Part shown: piece after piece, positions 17,062 to 28,400 of the stretch | Numbering within the stretch: the first letter of the stretch is position 1 | Layout of the letters: each line of letters begins with the position of its first letter | Source of the DNA: Streptomyces sp. NRRL B-24484 | Lineage (GTDB): Bacteria > Actinomycetota > Actinomycetes > Streptomycetales > Streptomycetaceae | DNA length: 64,000 nucleotides | Reading direction: 5' to 3' | Assembly (NCBI RefSeq): GCF_000717715.1 | Contig: NZ_JOAI01000050.1 | Coordinates: 33,109 to 97,108, forward strand | Notes under the pieces: model-generated | Told to the model about the DNA's origin: nothing | Databases searched by the model: none | What the model saw: only the letters and a program-made list of their open reading frames with translations | Made by a program: the position numbers and the translations under genes

Positions 17062-19521
17062 TCAGCCGAGCGCCTCCTGCACCGCCCGGGCGACCTGCGC
17101 GGCACGGGCCGCGGCCAGCGGCAGGCCCTCCGCGTCGGTGACGTAGAAGGCGTCCACCGCGTCGGCGCCGAGGGTGGAGACGTGGGCGGTGCGCACCCGC
17201 ACCCCGGCCGCGTCGAGGGCCCGGCCGATCCGGTGCAGCAGGCCGGGGGCGTCGTGCGCGCGGACCTCCAGGATGGTCGCGCTGGAGGACGCGCCGGGGG
17301 CGACCGAGACCACCGGGGGCGGGGTGGCGATGCCGCGCCGCCGGGGCGCGGCGGCGTCGCGTTCGGCTAGCTTGCGGGCGACGTCCAGCGAGCCGTCGAG
17401 GGCCCGGCGCAGGTCGGCGCGGAGCCGGGCCGCCTCCGGCAGTTCGCCGTACTCGGCGGCGACCGTCCAGGAGAGCAGCAGCACCGGGCCGGCGTCGATC
17501 GGGTCGAGCTCGCGCAGCGAGGCGGAGCGCACGGTGAGCCGGTGCAGCGCCAGCACGCCCGCGACCGTGCCGAGCAGTCCGGGCCGGTCGGGGATGGCCA
17601 GGGTGAGTTCGACGCCCATCGGCTCGGTGCCGGTGCTGCCGGTGCTGCCGGTACCGCCGGCCTCGGTGTGCGCGTGCAGCGAGAGCGCGGGGCCGCCGGT
17701 GCGGGCGGCCTCCACGGCGAGCCGCTCCTGCTCGGCGGTCGGGTCGCCGGCCGGCGGATGGCCGACCCCGCCGGCGAGGCGGGCGGCGGCCCGGGCGACC
17801 AGGTTGCCGACCAGCGAGGCGCGCCAGGTGCTCCAGGCGGCCGGGCCGGTGGCGGTGGCGTCGGCCTCGGTCAGGGCGTGCAGCAGTTCCAGGTGCGGCA
17901 GGGTGCCGACCACCTTGGTGATCGCGTCGACGGTGGCCGGGTCGTCGGGGTCGCGGCGGGTGGCCGTGTCCACCAGGGTCAGGTGGTGGCGGACCAGCAG
18001 GGCGAGGGTGTCGGTGTCGGTCTTGTCGAAGCCCATCCGGGCGGCGACGTCGCGGACGATGACCTCGCCGGCCTCGGAGTGGTCGCCGGGCCAGCCCTTG
18101 CCGATGTCGTGCAGCAGGGCGGCGACGAGCAGCAGGTCGGGGCGGGCGACCCGGCGGGTCATCGCGGCGGCCCGGACGGCGGTCTCGATCAGGTGCCGGT
18201 CGACCGTCCAGCGGTGCACGGCGTTGCGCTGCGGGCGGCAGCGCACGCGCTCCCAGTCGGGCAGCAGCCGGGTGATCAGCCCCTCGGCCTCCAGCGCCTC
18301 CCAGACCGGCAGGCAGGCCTCGCCTGCGCCGAGCAGGGTGATCAGCTGCTCGCGGGCCTCGTCCGGCCAGGGCACCGGCAGCGGCTTGGTCTCGGCGGCC
18401 AGCCGCCGGACGGTGGCGTAGGCGACGGTGAGGCCGGCCTGGGCGGCCGCGGCGGCGGCGCGCAGCGGCAGCACCGGGTCCTGGGCGGGGCGGGCGCCCT
18501 GGGCGAGCCCGGCCTCGCCGTCCTGCTCGACGACGCCCTCGGCGAGCGGACGGCGCTCGACGGCTCCCTTGGCGACCGCGCCGGCGCCGCGGCCGGTGCC
18601 GGTGAACGGGAAGGCGATCCGGGAGAGCCGGCGGCCGCGGCTGCTGCGGGCGGCGAGGACGCGGTCCACGGCCCGCCAGGTGACGTCGGAGGCGTAGGTG
18701 ATGGTGCGGGCCGCCTCGTAGACCTGGCGGAGCAGGGTGTCGGCGTCGAGGACGCCGAGGCGGGCGGCGACCTGGTCCTGGTCCTGCAGGCTGAGGCGCT
18801 CGGTGGCGCGGCCGGTGGTCAGGTGCAGGGCGTCGCGGACGTCGGCGAGGCGGGCGGCGGCGGCCTCCAGGCCGTCGCGGGGGGCGTCGGCGAGCCAGGT
18901 GGCGGCGATGGCCTTGAGCGCGACCACGTCGCGCAGGCCGCCGCGGGCCTCCTTGAGGTCGGGTTCGAGGAGGAAGGAGAGCTCGCCGTGGCGCTCGGCG
19001 CGTTCGGCGCACAGCTGCTGGAGTTCGGGCAGCCGGCCGGCGGCGCCGGCCCGCCAGTCGGCGAGCAGGGTGGAGCGGAGCGAGGCGGTGAGCGCGGGGT
19101 CGCCGGCGATGTGGCGGGCGTCCAGCAGGCCGAGCTGCGCCTTGAGGTCGTCCGCGGCGACGGCGCGGGCCTCGTCGAGGGTGCGGACGGCGTGGTCGAG
19201 GGCGGCGCCGGAGTCCCAGACCGGGTACCAGATGCGTTCCGGCAGCCGGGGGTCGATCGGGCCGTCGTGCAGCAGCAGGACGTCGAGGTCGCTGCGCGGG
19301 GAGAGTTCGCCGCGGCCGTAGCCGCCGACGGCGACGAGGGCGGTGCCGGCGGGTGCCCCGGCGTCCCGGTGCAGCCCGGCGAGCCAGCCGTCGGTGAGCC
19401 GGGCGAGGGCGGTGCGGCGGGCGGCGCCCCCGAGACCGGGGTCGGCGAGCAGCCGGGCGCGGGCGGCACCGTGGTCGTCCGGGCGGGCCGGGTCGGAGGG
19501 GTGGGCTTCGGTCGTGGTCAC
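17062..19521 (-). CDS. glnD: PII uridylyl/adenylyltransferase GlnD
   Basis: An 819-residue nitrogen sensor enzyme. Order: nucleotidyltransferase domain with GGYGRGELSPRSDLDVLLLH near residue 46; a GlnD linker; an HD hydrolase domain with LLVAALLHDIGKGWPGDH near residue 465; two C-terminal ACT domains (LTLAIPDRPGLLGTVAGVL and VRAHDAPGLLHRIGRAL) that sense glutamine. In S. coelicolor the enzyme adenylylates rather than uridylylates GlnK at Tyr51. GTG at 19519-19521. Third gene of the amtB-glnK-glnD operon, 91 bases after glnK. Confidence 0.96.
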   Translation of the reverse strand: MTTTEAHPSDPARPDDHGAARARLLADPGLGGAARRTALARLTDGWLAGLHRDAGAPAGTALVAVGGYGRGELSPRSDLDVLLLHDGPIDPRLPERIWYPVWDSGAALDHAVRTLDEARAVAADDLKAQLGLLDARHIAGDPALTASLRSTLLADWRAGAAGRLPELQQLCAERAERHGELSFLLEPDLKEARGGLRDVVALKAIAATWLADAPRDGLEAAAARLADVRDALHLTTGRATERLSLQDQDQVAARLGVLDADTLLRQVYEAARTITYASDVTWRAVDRVLAARSSRGRRLSRIAFPFTGTGRGAGAVAKGAVERRPLAEGVVEQDGEAGLAQGARPAQDPVLPLRAAAAAAQAGLTVAYATVRRLAAETKPLPVPWPDEAREQLITLLGAGEACLPVWEALEAEGLITRLLPDWERVRCRPQRNAVHRWTVDRHLIETAVRAAAMTRRVARPDLLLVAALLHDIGKGWPGDHSEAGEVIVRDVAARMGFDKTDTDTLALLVRHHLTLVDTATRRDPDDPATVDAITKVVGTLPHLELLHALTEADATATGPAAWSTWRASLVGNLVARAAARLAGGVGHPPAGDPTAEQERLAVEAARTGGPALSLHAHTEAGGTGSTGSTGTEPMGVELTLAIPDRPGLLGTVAGVLALHRLTVRSASLRELDPIDAGPVLLLSWTVAAEYGELPEAARLRADLRRALDGSLDVARKLAERDAAAPRRRGIATPPPVVSVAPGASSSATILEVRAHDAPGLLHRIGRALDAAGVRVRTAHVSTLGADAVDAFYVTDAEGLPLAAARAAQVARAVQEALG

Positions 19522-19612
19522 GTCGGAGATCCCATCCGTGGGGCGGGGTGCCGGATGCGCGTCCGGCGGACCTGCCGGTGGGCAGGTCCGCCAAGAGCGT
19601 GTGGTGCTGATG

Positions 19613-21633
<2,021 letters not shown>

Positions 21634-23088
21634 TCAGACCGCCGAGGCGAACTCCGGGATGTCCTGCACGACCCGCTCGGCGAGCCGGGCCACCTCGGGC
21701 ACGCCCTTGTACTGGCGGTTGGCGGCCTCGGTGGTCTTGCGGACCCGGGTGTTCAGCCGTTCGGAGCGGACCTTGGTGGCGATGTCGACGGCCTGCTCGG
21801 CCATCACCGCGGCCTGCTCCGGCTCGTTCTGCAGCAGGTGGACGCTGGCCATGCCGATCAGGTTGAAGGCGTAGCTGCGGACGTGGTCGCCGTCCTGCCG
21901 GAACAGGTCGACGGCGCGCTCCATCACCGGCGCGGACATCGAGGCGTACAGCTGGCTGCGGCTGGAGTGGTACGCCAGGTCGCGGAAGGAGTGCGCGTTC
22001 TCGGCGTTGAGCTCGGCCTCGGAGAAGAACCTGAGCCAGTTCGGGTCGCCGTCGCCGGTGCGGCAGTCGCTGAAGGTGTCCTCGGCCAGGCGGGCGGCCC
22101 GGGCGCAGCGGTTGACCTCGCCGATGGTGGCGTAGGCACGGGCCTCCATCGCGTACAGCAGCGCCTGCTGGCGGGGGGTGGCGGTGTCGCGGCTGCCGTA
22201 CTGGGCGAGGTGGATGAGCTCCAGGGCGTCCTCGCCGCGGTTGAGGTGGATCATCTGGCGGCTCATGTCGGTCAGGATCAGGGCGCCGAACGGGCGGTCC
22301 CCGGCCTCCTTGGCCGCGTGGAGGGCCAGCACGTAGTACTTCTGGGCGCTGGGGTGCATGCCGACGTCGTAGGACATCCAGCCGGCGAGGTGGGCGAGTT
22401 CGGCGGTCAGGCGGAAGAGGCGCTTGGTGGTGGGCTCCGGATAGGACTCCTGGAGGAGGTCGGTGACCTCGTGGAGCTGGCCGACCACCGCCTTGCGGCG
22501 CAGGCCGCCACCGTTCTGCGCGTCCCACTGGCGGAACATCACCGTGGTCTGTTCCAGCAGTTGGATCTCGGGCTCGGAGAGCCGGCCGGTGTACGGCTCT
22601 CCGCCGTTGGCGGCGGTGAGGATCGGGGTCGGCGCGCCGCCGGGGCCGGGGGTGAGCCAGCGCTGCATCGGCTCGATCAGGGCGGCGCCGGCGGTCAGGG
22701 CGAGCGAGGTGCCCAGGAAGCCGCGGCGGTTGAGCATCAGGTCGCTGCGCGAGTACTCGCTGATCAGCTGGACGGTCTGGTCGCCGCTCCAGGGCAGGTC
22801 GACGCCGCCGCCCACGGTGGAGACCGGGACGGCGGTGCGCAGGCCGAGGTCCTCGACGGAGACGACCGAGCCGAAGCGCTCGGAGAACAGCTCGGACATG
22901 ATCTTCGGGATGGGCTCGCGCGGTTGTTCGCCGTCGAGCCAGCGGCGCACCCGGGAGGTGTCGGTGCTGACGTGGTGGGCGCCGATCTGGCGGGCCCGAC
23001 GGTTGACCTGACGCGCCAACTCGCCCTTGGACCAGCCGCTTCGGGCGAACCACGATGTCAGCTTCTCGTTCGGTTGCTTCTCTCCCAT
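21634..23088 (-). CDS. nsdA: NsdA-type regulator (HTH plus TPR-like helical region)
   Basis: A 484-residue protein whose position next to amtB and sequence fit NsdA, a negative regulator of sporulation and antibiotic production in S. coelicolor. The N-terminal ~75 residues form a lambda-repressor-like HTH (WSKGELARQVNRRARQIGAH, then SRVRRWLDGEQP). Near residue 116 is LNRRGFLGTSLALTAGAAL, which resembles a twin-arginine/hydrophobic segment but is internal. The rest is a helical, TPR-like array (LTAELAHLAGWMSYDVGMHP; EARAYATIGEVNRCARAARL). ATG at 23086-23088, with GGGGACGTTCCC before it and no clear SD. Confidence 0.88.
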   Translation of the reverse strand: MGEKQPNEKLTSWFARSGWSKGELARQVNRRARQIGAHHVSTDTSRVRRWLDGEQPREPIPKIMSELFSERFGSVVSVEDLGLRTAVPVSTVGGGVDLPWSGDQTVQLISEYSRSDLMLNRRGFLGTSLALTAGAALIEPMQRWLTPGPGGAPTPILTAANGGEPYTGRLSEPEIQLLEQTTVMFRQWDAQNGGGLRRKAVVGQLHEVTDLLQESYPEPTTKRLFRLTAELAHLAGWMSYDVGMHPSAQKYYVLALHAAKEAGDRPFGALILTDMSRQMIHLNRGEDALELIHLAQYGSRDTATPRQQALLYAMEARAYATIGEVNRCARAARLAEDTFSDCRTGDGDPNWLRFFSEAELNAENAHSFRDLAYHSSRSQLYASMSAPVMERAVDLFRQDGDHVRSYAFNLIGMASVHLLQNEPEQAAVMAEQAVDIATKVRSERLNTRVRKTTEAANRQYKGVPEVARLAERVVQDIPEFASAV

Positions 23089-23638
23089 GGGAACGTCCCC
23101 ATCCCGCCCGGCCCCTGACTCGGGGCCCCGCTCGTGGTGCCCGACGGTTCGGGCGCTTGCTCGACGTACCGTGCCTGCTCGACTGCCGAGGAGGCGGACC
23201 CCCGTACTGTGGACGGTCCGCTGTGCTCCGTGTGCCGAACGTAACGTGATTTCCGCCATCCGGGGGAGCACCGCCGAGGAAACGCCACCTTTCGCCACCC
23301 CTGAGAGTGAACGAAGAGTGGCCGCGCCGCGCTTCACTGGTAGCCGGTTCGCAGTGACCCCGGCACATGCCCGTCGGATGGGCTCCCGCCCTCGGGGCGG
23401 ATCAACTGCCGCCGATGCTACCGGTTTTGACGCCCCACCAGACGACGGAGGAACCCTCGTGCGACTGCGACCTCCCGGTCTCCGCAGCTCCGGGGCCCGC
23501 CTGCTGCTGGAACGCGCCACACGAATCGGAGCGCACCCGCAGGCGCGCGCCTCCGGTGCACCACCCGCACCGCGCAGGCCGTCCGACGCACCGTCACATT
23601 CCCGTAACCACCGGCATCCAGAACCTGTTGGGGGAGGC
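23089..23638. other. Divergent intergenic region between nsdA and the primase-like gene
   Basis: About 550 bases with no gene of its own. It must hold the promoters of nsdA (left) and of the primase-like gene (right). The sequence from 23459 onward is open in the primase frame and follows a strong SD (see that gene). The antisense read-through of the damaged ftsY frame also crosses part of it (to 23418). Confidence 0.5.
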
Positions 23639-25466
23639 ATGGACAACCTGTTCGGCGAACTCCGGCTGCGGCACCTGCGGCTGGCGCCGCGCGGCACCCT
23701 GCGGCGCACCAGGGCCACCACCCTCCGGGCGGCCGGCGAGTACACCTCCCGCCTCGGCTGGACGGTCGTCGCGGGGGCGGCCCGCGGCCACCACCGCTCC
23801 CCCGCGGTCTGCGACTGCGCCGCCTCGCACTGCGCCGCCCCCGGTCTGCACGCCGCCCCCGGCCCGAAGGCCGCACCGGGCACCCCGGCGGAGGAACTCC
23901 GCACGCTGCTCGCCGCGGACGCGCCGGTGCTGCTGCCGGCCGGCCTGCACTTCGACGTGCTGGACGTCCCGGAGCAGCCGGGTCTGCAGGCGCTCGTGCG
24001 GCTGGAGCGGATGGGCACCCAGGTCGGCCCGGTGATCGCCTCGCCGACCGGGCGGCTGCTGTTCTTCGTGGCCCCCGGCACCGCGCGCCGGCTGCCCGAA
24101 CTGCTCTACCGGACGGGCTGGGACGACGCCTCGCTCGACCTGGTCTGCCACGGCGCCGGCGCGTACGTGGCGGCGCCGCCGACCGTGCTCGGCGGACTCG
24201 GGCCGATGCGCTGGCTGCGCCGGCCGACCCGGGAGAGCGCGGCCTGTCCGCCGGAGGCCCGCCTGCTGCTCGGCACCCTGGCGTACGCCTGCCACCGCGG
24301 CCGGGCCCGCGCGTGCGAGCCGGCCTGGCTGGCCTCCTGAGCCGAGCGGGACGGAAAGCGGCGGGCCGCCGCCCCTCGGAAGTGCCGCCCTTGGCGGTGC
24401 CGTCGAGCTTGGTCAGCACGATGCCGGTGATGTCGACGACCTCGGCGAAGACCCGGGCCTGGACGAGGCCGTTCTGGCCGGTGGTGGCGTCCAGGACGAG
24501 CAGCACCTCGTCGACCGGGCCGTGCTTCTCGACGACCCGCTTGACCTTGCCGAGCTCGTCCATCAGGCCGGTCTTGGTGTGCAGCCGGCCCGCGGTGTCG
24601 ATCAGGACGGTGTCGACGCCCTCGGCGATGCCCTCCTTCACCGCGTCGAAGGCGACCGAGGCCGGGTCGCCGCCCTCGGGTCCGCGGACGGTGTGCGCGC
24701 CGACCCGCTCGCCCCAGGTCTGCAGCTGGTCCGCGGCGGCGGCACGGAAGGTGTCGGCCGCGCCGAGCACCACCCGGCGGCCGTCGGCGACCAGCACGCG
24801 GGCGAGCTTGCCGGTGGTGGTGGTCTTGCCGACGCCGTTGACGCCGACGACCAGCACGACCGCCGGGCCCTCCTCGTGCTTGGTGGAGCGGACGGTGCGG
24901 TCGGCGTCCGGGCCGATCAGCGCGACGAGCTCCTCGTGCAGCAGGCCGCGCAGCTCCGTGGGGGTGCGGGTGCCGAGCACCTTGACCCGGGTGCGGAGGT
25001 TGTCGACCAGCTCCTGGGTCGCCGCGACGCCGATGTCCGCGGTGAGCAGGATCTCCTCGATCTCCTCCCAGGTGTCCTCGTCGAGGCGGTCCCGGGAGAG
25101 CAGGGTGAGCAGGCCCTTGCCGAGCGCGTTCTGCGAACGGGAGAGCCGGGAGCGCAGCCGGACGAGCCGGCCCGCGGTGGGTTCGGGTACCTCGACGGCC
25201 GGCGCGGCCGCGGCCTCCGCCGGTGCCTCCACCGCGACCTCGGGGGCCTCGGGGGCCTCGGGGAGCTGCACCTCCTCGATGGTCTGGACGGGTGCCTCGC
25301 TGGGCGGGGCGGACTCCTCGCCGACCTGCGGCTCGCGCGGCGGCGTGATGACGGGTGCCTCGGGTTTGGGAGGCACCGGCTTGCGTCGTCTGCCGTTGAC
25401 GACGAGGCCAGCGATCGCGCCGACGGCGACCACGGCGATGACTACGGCAAGGATCACGTATTCCAT
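23418..25466 (-). CDS. ftsY: Signal recognition particle receptor FtsY, C-terminus replaced (damaged or misassembled)
   Basis: From ATG 25464-25466 the protein has an N-terminal membrane helix (VILAVVIAVVAVGAIAGLVV), an acidic Pro/Glu/Ala region, and the NG GTPase: VVGVNGVGKTTTTGKL near residue 208, DTAGRLH near 288 and TKLDGTAKGG at 352-361. Homology stops there at position 24384. Normal FtsY continues about 40 more residues, including the GLGE-type G5 loop. Instead the frame reads through the intergenic hairpin and antisense through the primase-like gene to a stop at 23418, giving a meaningless 682-residue product. The conserved part is 24384-25466. Because ftsY is essential in bacteria tested, an assembly deletion is the first explanation. 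It overlaps the smc stop by 13 bases. Confidence 0.8.
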   Translation of the reverse strand: MEYVILAVVIAVVAVGAIAGLVVNGRRRKPVPPKPEAPVITPPREPQVGEESAPPSEAPVQTIEEVQLPEAPEAPEVAVEAPAEAAAAPAVEVPEPTAGRLVRLRSRLSRSQNALGKGLLTLLSRDRLDEDTWEEIEEILLTADIGVAATQELVDNLRTRVKVLGTRTPTELRGLLHEELVALIGPDADRTVRSTKHEEGPAVVLVVGVNGVGKTTTTGKLARVLVADGRRVVLGAADTFRAAAADQLQTWGERVGAHTVRGPEGGDPASVAFDAVKEGIAEGVDTVLIDTAGRLHTKTGLMDELGKVKRVVEKHGPVDEVLLVLDATTGQNGLVQARVFAEVVDITGIVLTKLDGTAKGGTSEGRRPAAFRPARLRRPARPARTRGPGRGGRRTPGCRAAGGPPADRPRSPGSAGAASASARVRRARSAAPPRTRRRRGRPGRARRRPSPSGRAVRAAGARCRGPRRTAAARSARRSPGRPGCPSAPAARAPADPAAPGRPARRSAGRPAAAPARPRRAACGVPPPGCPVRPSGRGRRADRGRRSARRRSRRPRGSGGGRGPPPRRPSSRGGRCTRRPPGGWWPWCAAGCRAAPAAGAAAGVRRTGCPCLPQQVLDAGGYGNVTVRRTACAVRVVHRRRAPAGALRFVWRVPAAGGPRSCGDREVAVARGFLRRLVGRQNR
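23639..24340 (+). CDS. Bifunctional primase/polymerase N-terminal-like protein
   Basis: A 233-residue protein starting MDNLFGELRLRHLRL, resembling small Streptomyces proteins annotated as bifunctional DNA primase/polymerase (prim-pol) N-terminal domain. The motif PVLLPAGLHFDVLDVP is the typical strand bearing the D-x-D-like metal site; GRLLFFVAPGTARRLPELL and DLVCHGAGAYVAAPPT match the later part. No helicase domain follows, so it is unlikely to be a full replication protein. The ATG at 23639 is chosen by family resemblance, although GGAGG lies just one base upstream. An in-frame GTG at 23459 has GGAGG seven bases upstream and would give 293 residues. Confidence 0.75.
   Translation: MDNLFGELRLRHLRLAPRGTLRRTRATTLRAAGEYTSRLGWTVVAGAARGHHRSPAVCDCAASHCAAPGLHAAPGPKAAPGTPAEELRTLLAADAPVLLPAGLHFDVLDVPEQPGLQALVRLERMGTQVGPVIASPTGRLLFFVAPGTARRLPELLYRTGWDDASLDLVCHGAGAYVAAPPTVLGGLGPMRWLRRPTRESAACPPEARLLLGTLAYACHRGRARACEPAWLAS
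24360..24378. terminator. Hairpin at the ftsY/primase junction
   Basis: GCGGCG and CGCCGC pair around a 3-base loop between the convergent primase-like gene and the broken 3' end of ftsY. It looks like the remnant of a bidirectional terminator normally found after both genes. Confidence 0.45.
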
Positions 25467-28400
25467 AACCCCCCCAGTATCGGCGACGCCCCCGTGCCGC
25501 CGGGAGTAGCCGGACGGCGTGGCTCGCTCACCGTCCGTGGGCCGGCCGGGGCCGGGGTGGGCCTCTCCTTGTGCTCTCCCCCGGCCTGGCGGCCGGGAGG
25601 TGCCCCCGCGCGCAGCCGCTGGCTGATCACCTGGGAGATGCCGTCGCCCTTCATGGTGACGCCGTAGAGGGCGTCGGCGGCCTCCATGGTGAGCTTCTGG
25701 TGGGTGATGACGATCAGCTGGGAGCTCTCCCGGAGCTCCTCCATGATCGCGATCAGCCGGCGCAGGTTGGTCTCGTCGAGCGCCGCCTCCACCTCGTCCA
25801 TCACGTAGAAGGGGCTGGGGCGGGCCTTGAAGATGGCGACCAGCAGGGCGACGGCGGTCAGCGAGCGCTCGCCGCCGGAGAGCAGGGACAGCCGCTTCAC
25901 CTTCTTGCCGGGCGGCCGGGCCTCCACTTCGACGCCGGTGGTGAGCATGGACTCGGGGTCGGTGAGCACCAGCCGGCCCTCGCCGCCGGGGAAGAGCCGG
26001 GAGAAGACCCCTTCGAACTGGGCGGCGGTGTCCTGGAAGGCGGCGCTGAAGAGCTGCTCGACCCGGGCGTCGACGTCCCGGACGATGTCCATCAGGTCGC
26101 GCCGGCTCTTCTTGAGGTCGTCGAGCTGCTCGCCGAGGAAGCGGTGGCGTTCCTCCAGTGCGGCGAACTCCTCCAGGGCCAGCGGGTTGACCTTGCCGAG
26201 CTGCTGGTGGGCGCGTTCGGCGGCCTTGAGCCGCTTCTCCTGCTCGGCCCGGTCGTACGGGCGGGGTTCGCCGGGTTCGGCGCCGTCCTCCGGGACGGGC
26301 GGCGGGACGGGCTGGTCGGGGCCGTAGCCGTCGATCAGCTCCTGGCCGCCGATGCCGAACTCCTCCAGTGCGCGGGACTCCAACTGCTCGATGCGCAGCC
26401 GCTTCTCGGCGCGCAGCACCTCGTCGCGGTGGCCGGCGTCGACCAGCCGGTCGAGTTCGGCCTTGAGTTCGCGGCCGCGCTCGCGGGCGGTGCGCAGGTC
26501 GGCCTCCCGCCCGGTGCGGTCCGCCTCGACGGCGGTGCGTTCGGCGTCGGCGGCGGCGAGCGAGGCCTCGACGGCGGCGAGCAGCACCCGGGCGCCGGCG
26601 GCGACGGCGGTGGCGACCTCGGCCTCGTGCCGGGCGCGGGCGCGTCGGCGGGCGGCGCGGGCGCGGGCCTCGCGTTCGGCGGCGGCGGCGCGGTCGAGCT
26701 GGTCGGCGCGGCCGGCCAGCGAGCGGACCCGCTCCTCGTGGGTGCGGACGGCGAGCCTGGCCTCCACCTCCGCCGCCCGGGCGGTGGTCCCGGCGGCGGC
26801 CAGGCGGTCGCGTTCGGCGGTGTCGGGCTCGTCCTCGCCCTCGGCGTCGAGTTCCTCGGCGGCCTCCAGCCGGGCGGCGAGCTCCTCGGCGGCGTCCCGG
26901 GCCTCGGCCAGGCCCTGTTCGGCGCGGGCCGCGGCGGCGTCGAGGCGTTCGGCCTCGCCGGCGGCGGCCCTGGCCTGTCCGGCCGACCGGCCGAGGGCGC
27001 CGGCGAGTTGGGCGCGCTCCTTCTCCGCTCGGCGGCGCGCTGCGGCCGACTCGTCCTGGGCCAGCGAGAGTTCGCGGCGGTGCTCGGCCGCAGCGGCCAG
27101 TTCCTCCGCCAACCGCTCGCAGCGGGCGTCGAGTTCGTCGATCCGGCGGGCCGCCTCGGCGACCTGGGCCTGGGTCTCCAGCAGGCTGGGCGCGCCGGCG
27201 GCACCCCCCTGGGCCCAGGCGGCGGCGAGCAGGTCGCCGTCGGCGGTGACGGCGGTGAGGTCCGGGTGGAGGGCGGTCAGCCGGCCGGCGGCGGCGAGGT
27301 CGGCGACGACGGCCGTCCGGGCGAGCAGGGTGTCGACGGCGGCGCGCAGGCCGGCGGGGGCGTCCACCAGGTCGGCCGCCCAGCGGGCGCCGTCGGGGAG
27401 CTCGGGCCGGGCGGACGGGTCGGCGGCCGGTCGGGGGGCGTCGGCGAGGAGCAGGACGGCCCGTCCGGCGTCCTGCTTGCGCAGCAGCCGGAGCGCTTCG
27501 GTGGCGGTGTCCGGTCCGTCGACGGCGACGGCCTCGGCGGCGGCGCCGAGGGCGGCGGCCAGTGCGGTCTCGTGGCCGGGGTGCACGGTGAGCAGTTCGG
27601 CCGCGGAGCCGAGCACGCCGGGCGGGCGGTCGGCGGCGGTGAGCAGGGTGCCGCTGCCGTCCTTGCGGCGCAGCCCGAGGGAGAGCGCCTCGTGACGGGC
27701 GGTCAGGCCGGCCCGTTCGCGTTCGGCCGCCGCGGCGGCGTCCCGGGCGGCGGCGAGGACGCGTTCGGCCTCCTGCAGGTCGGCGCGGGCCTGTTCGTGG
27801 GCGCGTTCCTGCTCGTCGTCGGCGGCGGCGAGGCCGTCGCTCTCGTCCTGGAGCTGCCGGTACTCCTGCTGGGCGGCGTCGGCGCGCTGCCGCGCCTCGG
27901 CGGCGGCCTCGGTGAGCCGGCCGATCTCGGCCCCGGCGGCGGCGGCCCGCGAGCGGGCGGCGGTCGCCTGGCCCTGCAGCCGGGCGAGTCCTTCGCGGCG
28001 GTCGGCGATGGCGCGGGCCGCGCTCTTCAGCCGTGCTTCCTCGGCGGCGAGGGCCCGTTCCAGTTCGCCGCGGGTCTCGACGGTCTCGGCGAGGGCGTAC
28101 TGCGCCTCCTCCAGCGCCTCGGCGAGGGCGGCCTCCTCCTCGCGGACCCGGGCGGCCTCGGCGGCGAGTTCCTCGGGGTCGCGTCCGCGCCGTTCCTCGC
28201 CCTGGAGGCCGGCCTGGGCGTGCCGGACCTTCGCCTCGGCGAGTCCGATGGTGCCGCGGGTGCGCTCGGTCAGTGCGGAGAGCCGGTACCAGGTCTGCCG
28301 GACGGCCTCCAGTCGCGGTCCGAGCTGCTCGACCTGCGCCTCCAGGACGGCCTCGCGCTGGACGGCTCCGGCGAGCTGCTGCTCGACGGTGGTGCGGCGG

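Noticed and set aside
15266..19594. A 1442-residue minus-strand open frame spanning ffh and glnD in another frame
   Set aside because: Arg/Pro/Ala-rich composition with no domain until it happens to pass through; it is a shadow of ffh and glnD caused by high GC.
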